64,000 nucleotides of DNA from Vibrio gallaecicus (GCF_024347495.1 NZ_AP025490.1:2728001-2792000), one strand, 5' to 3'; shown: positions 1 through 11,282, counted from the stretch's first letter. Notes: a model not told the origin generated them from the letters alone. A program made the numbers and translations.

Positions 1-347
1 ATGCCAATCGAGTAATCATTGCACCTATCTCTTCCAGCAAAGCTCGACTGCCCCGCATGCCACGCCCGATCGTGAAAAGGGACAAATTGTACAACTTCTC
101 CATCTCGACGAATCAAGCAATGCGCAGAAACCCCCATTTGATGAATAACTTCGAAGAACGGGTGCTCTGCTGGATTTAAATTACCAGTAAAAAATTGCTC
201 GATATACGGACCACCAAATTCACCCGGTGGCAGGCTAATATTGTGTACAACTAATAGTGATACATCATTCAGCTTAGGGCGAGAATCGTAAAAAGGAGAA
301 GGAACGCGCCTAGCATTTTCATACCAACCAACGGTACTTATTGTCAT
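1..347 (-). CDS. ampD: AmpD, 1,6-anhydro-N-acetylmuramyl-L-alanine amidase (partial, 3' end outside window)
   Basis: About 115 N-terminal residues are visible on the minus strand, starting at the ATG whose complement is at 345-347. The translation opens MTISTVGWYENARRVPSP and carries the zinc-ligand region LLVVHNIS near residue 35, then GGPYIEQFF and HDRAWHAGQS, all typical of cytoplasmic AmpD in the amidase_2 family. AmpD cleaves the stem peptide from anhydro-muropeptides during cell-wall recycling, which keeps AmpC-type beta-lactamase inducers low. It is divergent from nadC, an arrangement common in enterobacteria and vibrios. The C-terminal part with the remaining zinc ligands lies beyond the left edge. 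Confidence 0.95.
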   Translation of the reverse strand, partial: MTISTVGWYENARRVPSPFYDSRPKLNDVSLLVVHNISLPPGEFGGPYIEQFFTGNLNPAEHPFFEVIHQMGVSAHCLIRRDGEVVQFVPFHDRAWHAGQSSFAGRDRCNDYSIG

Positions 348-373
348 TATTAACCTACTTAATTTATCAATAA

Positions 374-1372
<999 letters not shown>

Positions 1373-1400
1373 GAAAGACATTAAGTAATTAATAACATTA

Positions 1401-1430
1401 AAGGTTCTGACGAAAATCAGAGCCTTTTTT
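1401..1430 (+). terminator. Intrinsic terminator after nadC
   Basis: A 10-bp stem (AAGGTTCTGA with TCAGAGCCTT, one G-U pair) and a short loop are followed by a run of T. It lies just downstream of nadC and separates it from the pilus operon. Confidence 0.85.
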
Positions 1431-1622
1431 ATTTGGGTTTTTATCAATAATGAGAACGTAAATCTAACCTCGTCACATAATTTTGCAGCTCGAATGAAAT
1501 TGAACATCAATAAACACTAAGCCACTCGAGCACCACCCCATACGGTATTTTTATTATCAAAGCAGACACCTATCATCATTCCATCACAGGTTAGTGATCA
1601 ATTAATCTATATGGAATACAAC

Positions 1623-2078
1623 ATGAAAAATAGAAATGCTAAAAAGCAAAATGGTTTTACCTTAATTGAATTGATGATTGTGGTCGGAATTATCGGCATA
1701 TTAAGTGCAATTGCAGTACCAGCATATAAGAGCTATGTAATCAAAACCGAAGCAAATACTGGAGTTAGCATACCTAAAACCCTATTAAGTAATATAGATA
1801 TGTATATACAAGAAAATGGAGCATTCCCTGAAGACGCTCAAGCAAGCGATTTTGGAGCAGCAACCGACATGAGTGCTATGGGGACTCTGAAATTTACAAA
1901 AGACGGAACTACAGCCACTAATGGAACAGCTGATTTCACATTTGCGAGTTCAGCATCACTAACAGGGAAAAAAGTAACTTATACGAGAAGTAACTCAGGT
2001 TGGAAGTGTACACATGACATCCCTGCTACATTACTTTCAGATACCCTGAAAGGCTGTAAATTGTCGGCAACGCCTTAA
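1623..2078 (+). CDS. pilA: Type IV major pilin PilA (prepilin)
   Basis: This is the pilin subunit of the MSHA-independent, competence/chitin-type type IV pilus. Starting at ATG 1623 gives the leader MKNRNAKKQNG, cut before Phe; the mature protein begins FTLIELMIVVG with the conserved Glu at position 5 and a long hydrophobic helix. An in-frame ATG lies at 1611, but the 1623 start gives a normal 11-residue basic leader and has GGA upstream. Two cysteines near the C terminus (in WKCTHD and KGCKL) probably form the disulfide loop. The globular part is unlike any specific pilin I recognise, and codon use is rich in ATA, AGA and CTA. It is the first gene of pilABCD. Confidence 0.92.
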   Translation: MKNRNAKKQNGFTLIELMIVVGIIGILSAIAVPAYKSYVIKTEANTGVSIPKTLLSNIDMYIQENGAFPEDAQASDFGAATDMSAMGTLKFTKDGTTATNGTADFTFASSASLTGKKVTYTRSNSGWKCTHDIPATLLSDTLKGCKLSATP

Positions 2079-2079
2079 C

Positions 2080-3765
2080 GTGTCCAATAACCTTCCAACA
2101 CTGCTACTTCAGGCTAATTTACTTAGCCTGACGCAGGAGCAAGCTGTGGTGGAACATATACAAGCTTCTGGCGCTTCTGCGCCAGAAGCTTTAATTTCTC
2201 TTGGTTGTTTTAACGATAAAGATCTCACTGCGCATTTAAACGAGATATTTGGTCTACCTGTCGTTCAGCTGTCAGGTATAGACTACCAGCCTCTATGTGA
2301 ACAGCTTGGTTTACGTGAACTGATTACCAAGTACAATGCAATTCCTCTCAGGTGCTCATCATCAACGCTAACCCTAGCTGTTTCTGACCCAACAAACTTA
2401 CAAGCCGAAGACGACTTTAGGTTTGCAACAGGCTTGCAAGTTGAAATGGTACTGGCTAATTCAGATGAGCTCATTGGTGCTGTACGCCGTTTATACGGGC
2501 GGAGTATTTCCGGCTCTAATTCAAAACTCAAAGAAATCAGTCAAGATGAACTAGCAAACCTCGTTGAAGTCTCAGATGACGAAGTCACATCGATAGAAGA
2601 TTTAAGTAAAGATGACTCTCCCGTTAGCCGATTTATTAACCAAATATTAGTCGATGCCGTGAGAAAAGGCGCATCAGATATTCATTTTGAACCTTACGAA
2701 GAGTCTTACCGCGTTAGGTTGCGTTGCGACGGTATTCTTGTCGAAACTCAGCAGCCAGCCTCTCAGCTTAGCCGTCGCCTATCAGCTCGCTTAAAAATCC
2801 TTTCTAAGCTGGATATATCGGAACGAAGACTCCCGCAAGATGGTCGTATTAAATTACGCCTGAATGAAGAAATAGCCATTGATATGCGCGTATCAACGCT
2901 GCCAACGCTATGGGGTGAGAAGATCGTCCTTCGCTTGTTAGATAGCAGTGCGGCCAATCTCGATATTGATAAATTAGGCTACAGCGATGAACAAAAGCAG
3001 CTCTACTTAAATGCATTGCAACGCCCACAAGGTATGATTTTGATGACAGGTCCAACGGGTAGCGGAAAAACCGTCTCACTTTATACAGGGCTTAGACTTC
3101 TCAATACGCCAGAAAGAAATATATCTACAGCCGAAGATCCTGTAGAGATCAACTTATCCGGTATCAACCAAGTTCAAGTTACCCCTAAGATTGGCTTTGG
3201 CTTTGCAGAAGCCTTACGATCTTTTTTAAGGCAAGATCCAGACATCGTAATGGTTGGTGAAATACGAGATCTAGAAACCGCGGAAATCGCAATTAAAGCC
3301 TCTCAGACAGGTCACTTAGTTTTATCTACTTTGCATACTAACTCAGCAGCTGAAACGGTAGCCCGACTTTCCAATATGGGTATAGAACCTTTTAATCTTG
3401 CTTCTTCTTTAAGTCTCATCATTGCACAAAGACTTGCTCGACGATTGTGCAAACATTGTAAAACTCCAGATACCTCACCTCATATATTTTTAAAACATGG
3501 AATAGCTAATGAGCACACCATTTATCAAGCCAATAAACCTGGCTGTAATGAATGCACCAAGGGCTACTCAGGTCGTGTCGGTATCTATGAGGTCATGCCT
3601 TTTAGTGATGACTTAAAAGAAAGCTTAATCACAAAGCCAAACGCACTAGAAATAGAACAAATAGCGAAAAAAAACGGCATGAAAACTTTACAAGAATCCG
3701 GTATTCAAAAGCTTATTGAAGGCACAACTAGCTACCAAGAACTACAGCGTGTTTTGTATTTATAA
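2080..3765 (+). CDS. pilB: Type IV pilus assembly ATPase PilB
   Basis: PilB is the cytoplasmic extension ATPase that powers pilus polymerisation. Of 561 residues, the N-terminal about 150 form the MshEN/GspE-N region (ALISLGCFNDKDLTAHLNEIFGLP). The GspE ATPase domain follows, with Walker A GPTGSGKT at about 324-331, the Asp box, Walker B (DPDIVMVGEIRD), the His box region and the tetracysteine zinc motif (CKHC and CNEC). It starts with GTG one base after the pilA stop, so translation is probably coupled. The N-terminal third is the variable part of this family. Confidence 0.95.
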   Translation: MSNNLPTLLLQANLLSLTQEQAVVEHIQASGASAPEALISLGCFNDKDLTAHLNEIFGLPVVQLSGIDYQPLCEQLGLRELITKYNAIPLRCSSSTLTLAVSDPTNLQAEDDFRFATGLQVEMVLANSDELIGAVRRLYGRSISGSNSKLKEISQDELANLVEVSDDEVTSIEDLSKDDSPVSRFINQILVDAVRKGASDIHFEPYEESYRVRLRCDGILVETQQPASQLSRRLSARLKILSKLDISERRLPQDGRIKLRLNEEIAIDMRVSTLPTLWGEKIVLRLLDSSAANLDIDKLGYSDEQKQLYLNALQRPQGMILMTGPTGSGKTVSLYTGLRLLNTPERNISTAEDPVEINLSGINQVQVTPKIGFGFAEALRSFLRQDPDIVMVGEIRDLETAEIAIKASQTGHLVLSTLHTNSAAETVARLSNMGIEPFNLASSLSLIIAQRLARRLCKHCKTPDTSPHIFLKHGIANEHTIYQANKPGCNECTKGYSGRVGIYEVMPFSDDLKESLITKPNALEIEQIAKKNGMKTLQESGIQKLIEGTTSYQELQRVLYL

Positions 3766-3862
3766 GTTATTTGTATATCTAAATTAATAGTAAGAATCAC
3801 CGCTGTGCTGGTAATTCAATAACCAAAATAAAAGATTAAGACGATAAGTTAACGGAGCCGTA

Positions 3863-5089
3863 ATGAATAAAACAAGCCAGCCACAATTAAAAAATTATCG
3901 TTGGAAAGGAATCAATAGCTCCGGTAAAAAAGTGTCAGGACAAACTTTAGCGCTTACAGAGTTAGAAGTAAGAGAAAAGCTTAAAGAACAGCATATACAA
4001 ATTAAGAAAATAAAAAAAAGCAGTGTTTCCGCTTTAACTAGAATAACCAACCGAGTGACACCAAAAGACATTACCGTATTAACTAGGCAGCTAGCCACCA
4101 TGCTTACAACAGGTGTACCAATTGTTCAGGCAATTAAGTTGGTTTCAGACAATCATCGTAAAGCTGAAATGAAATCGATTCTTTCACATATAAGTAAAGG
4201 AGTGGAAGCGGGCACCCCAATATCTAAATCCATGCGAACCGCAAGCCGCCATTTTGATGACCTATACACAGATTTAGTCGCTACCGGTGAGTTATCAGGG
4301 ACATTGGCTGAAGTCTTTGAGCGGCTAGCTACTTATCGTGAAAAAAGCGAGCAATTGAGAGCTAAAGTCATTAAAGCGCTAATCTACCCAGCGATGGTCG
4401 TGCTAGTAGCATTAGCAGTTTCTTACTTAATGCTCACTATGGTTATTCCTGAATTCGAGTCAATGTTTGCAGGATTTGGGGCTGAGTTGCCCTGGTTCAC
4501 TCAACAAGTTCTACATTTGTCTCACTGGATGCAAGCCTATAGTTTTTACGCTGCGGTCGGTATCATCGTCTCTATTATCAGCTTTAAACTTGTCCGAAAA
4601 CGATCCTACTCAATTCGCTTGGCGACCAGCAGACTTGGTTTGAAATTTCCAATCTTGGGCGGTGTTATATCAAAAGCCTCCATAGCAAAATTTAGCCGAA
4701 CTCTTTCCACCAGCTTCAGCTCTGGTATTCCAATTTTAACCAGCTTGAAAACCACCGCAAAAACGGCAGGTAACCTACATTATGAAGTCGCAATTGGCGA
4801 GGTTCATCGAGAAACAGCAGCTGGTATGCCAATGTATATTGCAATGCGTAATACCGATGTTTTCCCTGAAATGGTGTTGCAAATGGTGATGATCGGAGAG
4901 GAGTCTGGAAACCTAGACGACATGCTCAATAAAGTCGCTACTATCTATGAATTTGAAGTGGATAATACCGTAGATAATTTAGGTAAAATTCTAGAACCTT
5001 TAATCATCGTTTTCCTTGGTACGGTAGTTGGGGGGCTTGTAGTTGCCATGTACTTACCAATATTTAATCTTATGAGTGTGTTAGGATAA
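3863..5089 (+). CDS. pilC: Type IV pilus inner-membrane platform protein PilC
   Basis: PilC has two repeated GspF (T2SSF) domains, each ending in membrane helices: [24 protein letters not shown] opens the first and [22 protein letters not shown] the second. At 408 residues it is a normal PilC. It anchors PilB beneath the pilus base in the inner membrane. A good ribosome site (GGAG) precedes ATG 3863. About 97 bases separate it from pilB, more than elsewhere in this operon, but no terminator is visible, so co-transcription is likely. Confidence 0.95.
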   Translation: MNKTSQPQLKNYRWKGINSSGKKVSGQTLALTELEVREKLKEQHIQIKKIKKSSVSALTRITNRVTPKDITVLTRQLATMLTTGVPIVQAIKLVSDNHRKAEMKSILSHISKGVEAGTPISKSMRTASRHFDDLYTDLVATGELSGTLAEVFERLATYREKSEQLRAKVIKALIYPAMVVLVALAVSYLMLTMVIPEFESMFAGFGAELPWFTQQVLHLSHWMQAYSFYAAVGIIVSIISFKLVRKRSYSIRLATSRLGLKFPILGGVISKASIAKFSRTLSTSFSSGIPILTSLKTTAKTAGNLHYEVAIGEVHRETAAGMPMYIAMRNTDVFPEMVLQMVMIGEESGNLDDMLNKVATIYEFEVDNTVDNLGKILEPLIIVFLGTVVGGLVVAMYLPIFNLMSVLG

Positions 5090-5157
5090 ACGCCAGATTA
5101 TTCAGACATTAATGAGTTGGCTTTGTACCACTCATCATTACATTGGTACCGCATACT

Positions 5158-6027
5158 ATGGAAGTATTTGATTACTATCCTTGGCTATTTCCTGTATTAG
5201 CTTTTATTTTTAGCCTGCTCATTGGCAGCTTCCTAAATGTCGTGATCCATCGTTTACCTATAATGATGGAGAGGGAGTGGAAGCAAGAATGTTCAGAATG
5301 TTTTCCTGAACACAATATCCCATTGCCGGAAGGCACCTTTAATTTAAGTGTTCCTCGGTCAACATGCCCAAAATGTTCAACACAACTTAGGCTCATTGAT
5401 AATATCCCAGTCCTTAGCTGGTTATTATTAAGAGGAAAGTGTCATAGCTGCTCCAATCCCATAAGTGTTCGTTACCCTTTAGTTGAATTGCTCACCGCAA
5501 CGTCGTGTTTAGTCGTTGCAAGCCATTTTAGTTTCAGCTACTACGCCGTTGCACTGTTATTTTTTACTTTTGTCCTTATTGTCGCCACGTTTATCGACCT
5601 AGATACAATGCTACTTCCTGATCAACTGACATTACCTCTGATGTGGTCTGGTATCGCTCTTGCTCTATTCGGTATAAGCCCTGTTTCTTTACAAGACTCT
5701 GTCATCGGTGCAATGGCTGGTTACTTGTGCCTTTGGAGTGTCTATTGGGCATTTAAGCTATTGACCGGTAAAGATGGTATGGGCTTCGGTGATTTTAAAT
5801 TACTCGCGGCGCTCGGAGCCTGGTTAGGTTGGCAACATTTACCTCTAATAATCTTACTTTCATCACTTGTAGGGCTAGTATTTGGTCTAATACAATTGCG
5901 ATTAAAACAACAAGGTATCGACAAAGCCTTTCCATTTGGTCCTTATCTTGCTATTGCTGGCTGGGTGAGTCTCATTTGGGGTAATGATATTATGAATTGG
6001 TATTTCACTTCTGTACTAGGAATTTAA
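5158..6027 (+). CDS. pilD: Prepilin leader peptidase / N-methyltransferase PilD
   Basis: PilD removes the PilA leader and methylates the new N-terminal Phe; in vibrios it also processes type II secretion pseudopilins. The N-terminal cytoplasmic domain has paired cysteines (CPKC and CHSC). The aspartyl-protease signatures are LDTMLLPDQ and GMGFGDFK, set in several membrane helices. The frame can be opened at TTG 5143, but ATG 5158 ([12 protein letters not shown]) matches the family start and gives 289 residues. It ends two bases before coaE, so the two are surely co-transcribed. Confidence 0.95.
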   Translation: MEVFDYYPWLFPVLAFIFSLLIGSFLNVVIHRLPIMMEREWKQECSECFPEHNIPLPEGTFNLSVPRSTCPKCSTQLRLIDNIPVLSWLLLRGKCHSCSNPISVRYPLVELLTATSCLVVASHFSFSYYAVALLFFTFVLIVATFIDLDTMLLPDQLTLPLMWSGIALALFGISPVSLQDSVIGAMAGYLCLWSVYWAFKLLTGKDGMGFGDFKLLAALGAWLGWQHLPLIILLSSLVGLVFGLIQLRLKQQGIDKAFPFGPYLAIAGWVSLIWGNDIMNWYFTSVLGI

Positions 6028-6029
6028 CA

Positions 6030-6644
6030 ATGCCATTAATTATTGGGCTGACTGGTGGCATCGCCAGTGGTAAAACAACTGTCGCCAACTTGTTCCATGA
6101 GCATTTTGGGATAGATATTGTTGACGCTGATATTGTTGCAAGAGAAGTTGTTGAAATAGGAAGTGAAGGTTTAAATTCGATTGCCCTTCATTTCGGTGAT
6201 GACATTCTTTCAGAAGACGGGAGTTTGAATCGAGCAAAATTACGCGAGATCATATTTTCTAACCCTGAAGAAAAACAGTGGTTGAACAATTTATTACACC
6301 CACTGATTAGGAATAAAATACAACAAGATCTTGCTTCTATTTCATCCCCTTACGGTTTTCTTGTCGCTCCCCTACTAATCGAAAATAATATGCAAGAAAT
6401 GATCGATAGGATACTTGTTGTGGATGTTTCTTCAGAAGAACAAGTTAATCGTACTGTCATTCGTGATAATGTTACTTCAGAGCAGGTTGAAGCTATTCTA
6501 AAATCTCAAGTATCTCGAGAGCTTCGATTATCACAAGCTGATGATGTGATTGAAAATCACACAAAAAACCAGGAACTTTTGCCTCAAATCACAGAATTGC
6601 ATCAAAAGTATCTGGCTATTGAACTAGAAAATCGGTCAAAATAG
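6030..6644 (+). CDS. coaE: Dephospho-CoA kinase
   Basis: CoaE phosphorylates dephospho-CoA in the last step of coenzyme A synthesis. The P-loop GGIASGKTT stands at the N terminus, followed by [11 protein letters not shown] and the lid region of the family. The frame opens upstream inside pilD, but ATG 6030 gives [15 protein letters not shown] and the usual length of 204 residues. The pilD-coaE-zapD-yacG order is a classical gammaproteobacterial cluster. Confidence 0.96.
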   Translation: MPLIIGLTGGIASGKTTVANLFHEHFGIDIVDADIVAREVVEIGSEGLNSIALHFGDDILSEDGSLNRAKLREIIFSNPEEKQWLNNLLHPLIRNKIQQDLASISSPYGFLVAPLLIENNMQEMIDRILVVDVSSEEQVNRTVIRDNVTSEQVEAILKSQVSRELRLSQADDVIENHTKNQELLPQITELHQKYLAIELENRSK

Positions 6645-6670
6645 CACTAAGTAGAATTAAGGCAAGTTCG

Positions 6671-7411
6671 ATGATCACCCATAAATTTGAACATCCTCTC
6701 AATGAGAAAACACGTATTTACTTAAGAGTCGAATCACTCTTAAGGCAACTTCATTTGTCTTCTACATTTTCAGATGCTCAACAGTATCAACTATTCTTTC
6801 GCTCGCTTTTTGATCTTCTAGAGATTTTTGAGCAAATGCAGCTAAAGAGCGAACTTGCTAAAGACATCGAAAAACAACGATTAACCTATAAAAGTTGGTT
6901 AAATGTTGATGGTGTCGACCACCAAATGCTTCAAACTCTACTCTTTGATATTGATAATACCCACCAGTCTTTAATGAAAGCGGAAAGATTTGGTCAGTCT
7001 TTAAAGGAAGACAGGTTTCTAGCGGCTATCCGACAACGTTTCAACCTTCCAGGTGGTTCATGCTGCTTTGACTTACCAGCCTTACATTACTGGTTGCACT
7101 TACCGCTCGATAAAAAGATAAGAGATGCAAATGCTTGGACTGGCAGCTTACAATCCCTATCTGATGCGTTAAATTTATGGTTAAAACTCACCCGAGAGAC
7201 AGGGCATTTCAAGAACCAAATTGCACGAGCAGGGTTCTTCCAAAGTGATGCCGAAGATGCCAATATTTTGCGCCTTTCTATTCCAATGCAATACGGCGCT
7301 TACCCTATGATTTCCGGTCATAAAAACCGTTTTGCTGTTAAATTCATGAGTTTTGATACAGGGCAGGCATGTACTCAAGATATAGAGTTTGAGTTAGCGA
7401 TTTGCACCTAA
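6671..7411 (+). CDS. zapD: Cell division protein ZapD
   Basis: ZapD (formerly YacF) binds the FtsZ C-terminal tail and bundles protofilaments at the Z ring. The 246 residues begin [20 protein letters not shown], a hallmark of the family, and contain the conserved C-terminal segment with [21 protein letters not shown] ribosome site (AAGG) precedes the ATG. It is located 26 bases after coaE. Confidence 0.95.
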   Translation: MITHKFEHPLNEKTRIYLRVESLLRQLHLSSTFSDAQQYQLFFRSLFDLLEIFEQMQLKSELAKDIEKQRLTYKSWLNVDGVDHQMLQTLLFDIDNTHQSLMKAERFGQSLKEDRFLAAIRQRFNLPGGSCCFDLPALHYWLHLPLDKKIRDANAWTGSLQSLSDALNLWLKLTRETGHFKNQIARAGFFQSDAEDANILRLSIPMQYGAYPMISGHKNRFAVKFMSFDTGQACTQDIEFELAICT

Positions 7412-7467
7412 TTAAATTCAAAAACATCAGCTTATAAAAACAAGCACTACTCACTATTATCCAAAGA

Positions 7468-7671
7468 ATGACTATGCAAAAAAAAACCACAATCGTTAAA
7501 TGTCCACAATGCAGCGCTGATGTTGAATGGGGAGAACAAAGTCCTCACCGCCCATTTTGCAGTAAACAATGTCAAATGATTGATTTTGGAGAATGGGCAG
7601 ATGAAGAGAACTCCATTGCTGGCGCTCCAGATATGTCAGATAGTGATGGTTGGTCGGAAGACCAATACTAA
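7468..7671 (+). CDS. yacG: DNA gyrase inhibitor YacG (zinc-binding)
   Basis: A 67-residue protein with one four-cysteine zinc ribbon: CPQC near residue 12 and CSKQC near residue 32, followed by [10 protein letters not shown], the YacG signature. In E. coli YacG binds the GyrB C-terminal domain and stops DNA binding. ATG 7474 (MQKKTTIV) is an equally possible start two codons later. It is the last gene of this run before a strong terminator. Confidence 0.93.
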   Translation: MTMQKKTTIVKCPQCSADVEWGEQSPHRPFCSKQCQMIDFGEWADEENSIAGAPDMSDSDGWSEDQY

Positions 7672-7692
7672 ATAATCACTCCGACACCTTTT

Positions 7693-7720
7693 AAGGCTGA
7701 TGTAATAATCAGCCTTTTTT
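7693..7720 (+). terminator. Intrinsic terminator after yacG
   Basis: A perfect 9-bp stem AAGGCTGAT / ATCAGCCTT with a six-base loop and a T run ends the pilABCD-coaE-zapD-yacG transcript. Confidence 0.9.
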
Positions 7721-7725
7721 CCCTC

Positions 7726-7748
7726 TATCACTTATCACTTATCACTTA
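7726..7748. repeat. Short tandem repeat, about three copies of a 7-mer
   Basis: The heptamer TATCACT is repeated about three times directly after the yacG terminator. No function is suggested by the context; it may be a slippage-prone tract. Confidence 0.6.
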
Positions 7749-7934
7749 GATAAATGACATAAAGCCGTCACCTTAATCCACTCAATTTGTCTTACTTCTT
7801 GCCTATAGTCATAGCCTCTAAATTATTCCGGAACTGAAAGCGTCACTTCTTTCACCTATCATTCCAACCACAATCAACCGTTTAGGTAATCCGGAGTGAT
7901 TCAATTTATATGCTTATACAAAGGATGATTAAAG

Positions 7935-9938
7935 ATGAAACGTAGCTTAATGACAATTGCTATTATTGCCGCCTTAGCCGGATGTAATTCAAGTAATGAT
8001 GAATTAGATGATGGTTCAACATTCACTCTTCAGCTTTTACATGTAGCTGATATGGATGGCTCTAATGCAACAGCCCTATCTAATGCCGGTAATTTCGCTT
8101 CGTTAGTTTCTGGATTTACCAGTCAATATCCAGAAAATACATTATTTTTAAGCTCTGGCGACAACTACATTCCGGGATCTCGCTACGAAGCAGCCAAAGA
8201 TAACTCAATGAGCTTAGTCAACGGTATCAAAGTTCCTGGCGTCGCAAGAGCTGATATCGCTATGTTAAGTGCTATGGGCCTGCAAGCTTCCGCGGTAGGT
8301 AATCATGATTTAGATGGTGGAAGTGCGGAGTTTGCAAGCATCATAAATAAAGATGGTGATTACCCCGGAGCACTGTTCCCTTACTTAAGTTCCAATATGG
8401 ATTTCAGTACGGATACCAATACTGTTGACCTTGTTGTTCCTAGTGGTCAAGTCGCGGATACAATACCTAACAGCCTAACTCAAACAACAGTTATCGAAGT
8501 CAATGGACATAAGATAGGCATCGTTGGTATCACAACACCAACTAATGATGATATTACCAGTACAGATAATATTGCCGTTTATCCAGAAAATGACTCGATA
8601 GAAGACCTGGCTGTCATTGTTCAAGCCCAAGTCGACAGATTAACTCACTCTGGTATAGATAAAGTTATTGCGCTTGCGCACATGCAATCTATTCGCTTTG
8701 AAAAACAATTAGCAGGTTTATTAAAGGGTGTCGATATCATCGTCGCAGGTGGTTCAAATACATTGTTAGCAAATGATAGTAACCGACTTTGGGATGGTGA
8801 TATTAAAGCAGAAAACTACCCAATAATGCTAAATGACGCCGATGGAAAAGATGTCGCTATCGTTAATGTCGATGCTGATTATAAATACTTGGGGCGTTTA
8901 GTCGTAAGTTTTGATACCAATGGTGATCTCATTGCTTCAAGTATTGATCCGAATGCAAGTGGTAGCTTTATTACCGATGATCAAATGGTTGCAAGTATTG
9001 ATGGATCTACAGCTAATACTGAAGTGGAAGCTATCGTTGATGCTGTTAATAGCGTAATTATTGCCAGTGAACAAAACATCATTGGTCATACGGATGTTTA
9101 TCTAAATGGCACCAGAGGATATGTTCGAACAGAAGAGACAAATCTTGGAAGTCTGACAGCTGATGCTAATTTGTGGTACGCACAATTGCACGATGCTCAA
9201 GTCCAAATATCTCTTAAAAACGGAGGCGGTATTCGTGCTGATATCGGCTACTCTGAATACCCTGCAGGTTCTATTGATCCAAATGAGCTTCAATACTACC
9301 CACCAGCCTCTTACCCTCTTGCAGGTAAAGGTGAAGGTGATATTTCTCAATATGATGTCCAATCTGCCCTCGCATTTAATAACAGTTTGGCAATTGTCGA
9401 TCTTACCGCGGATGAACTATGGGACATTCTTGAATATGGCGTTGCTGGTGTTGAGAATATATCTGGTGGTTTTACGCATATCGGTGGTATGTGCATTGAA
9501 TACGACGGTTCAAGAACAGCACGAGTAGCTGACCCTATCACCGGCGATGTCACAACTCCAGGACAACGAATCCGAAAAGTTATTGTCGATACAAACGGAG
9601 ACAATACTTGTGGACCTAGTGATGAGTTGGTTGTTAGTGATGGGGTTGTCGTAGCGAACAATAACTACAAAGCAGTCACTCTTAGTTATTTGTCTCTATC
9701 TGAACCATACCCATGTACCGATAATGGTAATGGCGGATGTTCAAATCAAGTTATGCTAGAAGATGATGGAGTCATGACAGTGGATCCTCAACAGAGTAAC
9801 TTTGCGGCAACTGGTACTGAACAAGATGCCTTAGCTGAATACCTTCAAGCATTTCATGCCGATGAAAATACACCGTACTTAACAAAAGATAGTGTGGATG
9901 GCGGCTTAGCGGATACTCGTATTATACGTTTAGACTAG
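7935..9938 (+). CDS. Lipoprotein metallophosphatase / 5'-nucleotidase family protein
   Basis: The 667 residues start with a lipoprotein signal (lipobox LAGC, Cys 17), so the mature protein is probably anchored in the periplasm or at the cell surface. A calcineurin-like domain follows with LLHVADMDG, SSGDNYIPG, GNHDLD and LAHMQS. The C-terminal 5'-nucleotidase domain contains KNGGGIRADIG and FNNSLAIVDLTADEL. Compared with UshA, the first DxH motif reads DMD and the GGHSQ metal motif reads GGSNT, so some metal ligands differ. This matches a separate subfamily I know from other bacteria rather than a decayed gene. A DTNGDNTCGPSDE stretch resembles a calcium-binding loop. Nucleotide or sugar-nucleotide hydrolysis is likely, but the substrate is unknown. 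It is transcribed alone. Confidence 0.85.
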   Translation: MKRSLMTIAIIAALAGCNSSNDELDDGSTFTLQLLHVADMDGSNATALSNAGNFASLVSGFTSQYPENTLFLSSGDNYIPGSRYEAAKDNSMSLVNGIKVPGVARADIAMLSAMGLQASAVGNHDLDGGSAEFASIINKDGDYPGALFPYLSSNMDFSTDTNTVDLVVPSGQVADTIPNSLTQTTVIEVNGHKIGIVGITTPTNDDITSTDNIAVYPENDSIEDLAVIVQAQVDRLTHSGIDKVIALAHMQSIRFEKQLAGLLKGVDIIVAGGSNTLLANDSNRLWDGDIKAENYPIMLNDADGKDVAIVNVDADYKYLGRLVVSFDTNGDLIASSIDPNASGSFITDDQMVASIDGSTANTEVEAIVDAVNSVIIASEQNIIGHTDVYLNGTRGYVRTEETNLGSLTADANLWYAQLHDAQVQISLKNGGGIRADIGYSEYPAGSIDPNELQYYPPASYPLAGKGEGDISQYDVQSALAFNNSLAIVDLTADELWDILEYGVAGVENISGGFTHIGGMCIEYDGSRTARVADPITGDVTTPGQRIRKVIVDTNGDNTCGPSDELVVSDGVVVANNNYKAVTLSYLSLSEPYPCTDNGNGGCSNQVMLEDDGVMTVDPQQSNFAATGTEQDALAEYLQAFHADENTPYLTKDSVDGGLADTRIIRLD

Positions 9939-10050
9939 CTATTATAATGAGTATAAGGATTAATATTACAAACTAAACATTTGTATATGTGCCTCCCTTA
10001 AAGAACCCATAATGAATTAGCTACACTTTAAAATACGAATAGCTAGAAAC

Positions 10051-10080
10051 AAAAAAGCGGAGCCAAATGGCTCCGCTTTT
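10051..10080. terminator. Bidirectional terminator between the nucleotidase gene and rplS
   Basis: A perfect 10-bp stem AAGCGGAGCC / GGCTCCGCTT has A-rich and T-rich flanks, so it can act for the plus-strand nucleotidase and the minus-strand rpsP operon. Confidence 0.88.
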
Positions 10081-10101
10081 ATCGATAGAATGCAAAAAGA
10101 A

Positions 10102-10455
10102 TTACTTCTTAGCAAGCTTCTCTTTAATACGAGCTGACTTACCAGAACGCTCACGTAGGTAGTACAACTTGGCACGACGTACTGCACCACGGCGTTTAAC
10201 TTCAATGCTATCAACCATTGGAGAGTGAGTTTGGAACGCACGCTCAACACCTTCACCGTTCGAGATTTTACGAACTGTGAATGCTGAGTGAAGACCACGG
10301 TTACGAATAGCGATTACTACGCCTTCGAAAGCCTGTAGACGCTCACGGTCACCTTCTTTTACCTTAACCTGAACTACAACAGTGTCACCTGGTGCAAATT
10401 TAGGAAGGTCTGATTTCATTTGCTCTTGCTCTAGAGCGTTGATGATGTTGCTCAT
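10102..10455 (-). CDS. rplS: 50S ribosomal protein L19
   Basis: L19 (117 residues) sits at the subunit interface of the ribosome. The family signatures [23 protein letters not shown] and [16 protein letters not shown] are visible and the length is normal. It is the last gene of rpsP-rimM-trmD-rplS and is followed by a strong terminator. A ribosome site AGGAA lies upstream of the ATG. Confidence 0.98.
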   Translation of the reverse strand: MSNIINALEQEQMKSDLPKFAPGDTVVVQVKVKEGDRERLQAFEGVVIAIRNRGLHSAFTVRKISNGEGVERAFQTHSPMVDSIEVKRRGAVRRAKLYYLRERSGKSARIKEKLAKK

Positions 10456-10497
10456 TTGTATAAATTCCTAGAATAAACTGATACTAAATTTAATAGG

Positions 10498-11256
10498 TTA
10501 CTGCTTGCTTTTCTTCTTGGAGCGATGCTCTTTGATGAATTCAGCCAGTAATTGTTCCTGTTCGTCAGTCAGAGCTAGGTTTCCCAGGAGTTCTGGTCTT
10601 CTTAGCCAAGTTCGGCCCAGCGACTGTTTTAATCGCCAGAGACGAATATCCTTATGGTTTCCAGATTTCAGTACCGAAGGCACCTCTTTTCCATCTAACA
10701 CTTCAGGACGCGTATAATGAGGACAATCTAGCAAGCCATTTGCAAAAGAATCTTCTTCTGCTGACGCGAAATCTCCAAGTACCCCTGGTATAAACCGAGA
10801 CACCGAATCAATCAAAGTCATGGCAGGTAGCTCACCACCCGTCATTACAAAATCTCCAATTGACCATTCTTCGTCAACTTCAGATTGAATAATACGCTCA
10901 TCTACCCCCTCGTAGCGTCCACAAATAAGAACAATGTTCTCATTAGTAGCCAACTCTTCAACACCTTGCTGGTCGAGCTTGCGACCTTGCGGTGAAAGGT
11001 AGATAACTTTCGTCTTTCCTGGTGATGCTTGCTTGGCAGTTTGGATAGCGTCGCGCAAAGGCTGAACCATCATCAACATGCCAGGACCACCACCGTAAGG
11101 TCTGTCATCAACAGTGCGATGTTTATCATGAGTGAAATCTCGAGGATTCCATGTCTCAATAGATAAAAGACCTTTTTTAACCGCTTGACCTGTTACTCCA
11201 AAATCAGTAACAGAACGGAACATTTCAGGAAAAAGGCTAATTACGCCAACCCACAT
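10498..11256 (-). CDS. trmD: tRNA (guanosine-37-N1)-methyltransferase
   Basis: TrmD methylates G37 of tRNAs reading CNN codons, preventing +1 frameshifts. The 252 residues open [13 protein letters not shown] and contain the trefoil-knot SAM-binding loop ([13 protein letters not shown]) followed by [16 protein letters not shown], plus the PHYTRPE motif. It lies between rimM and rplS, as in nearly all gammaproteobacteria, with gaps of 26 and 42 bases. Confidence 0.98.
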   Translation of the reverse strand: MWVGVISLFPEMFRSVTDFGVTGQAVKKGLLSIETWNPRDFTHDKHRTVDDRPYGGGPGMLMMVQPLRDAIQTAKQASPGKTKVIYLSPQGRKLDQQGVEELATNENIVLICGRYEGVDERIIQSEVDEEWSIGDFVMTGGELPAMTLIDSVSRFIPGVLGDFASAEEDSFANGLLDCPHYTRPEVLDGKEVPSVLKSGNHKDIRLWRLKQSLGRTWLRRPELLGNLALTDEQEQLLAEFIKEHRSKKKSKQ

Positions 11257-11282
11257 GTGTTCTCTCGCTCTGTAATTTGGAG

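Noticed and set aside
7750..7930. Pho box upstream of the nucleotidase gene
   Set aside because: GTCAC-like words occur, but not as two direct repeats at the 11-bp spacing needed for PhoB.
9163..9528. Frame of 121 residues inside the nucleotidase gene
   Set aside because: A +1 shadow within a well-supported reading frame with clear domain motifs.
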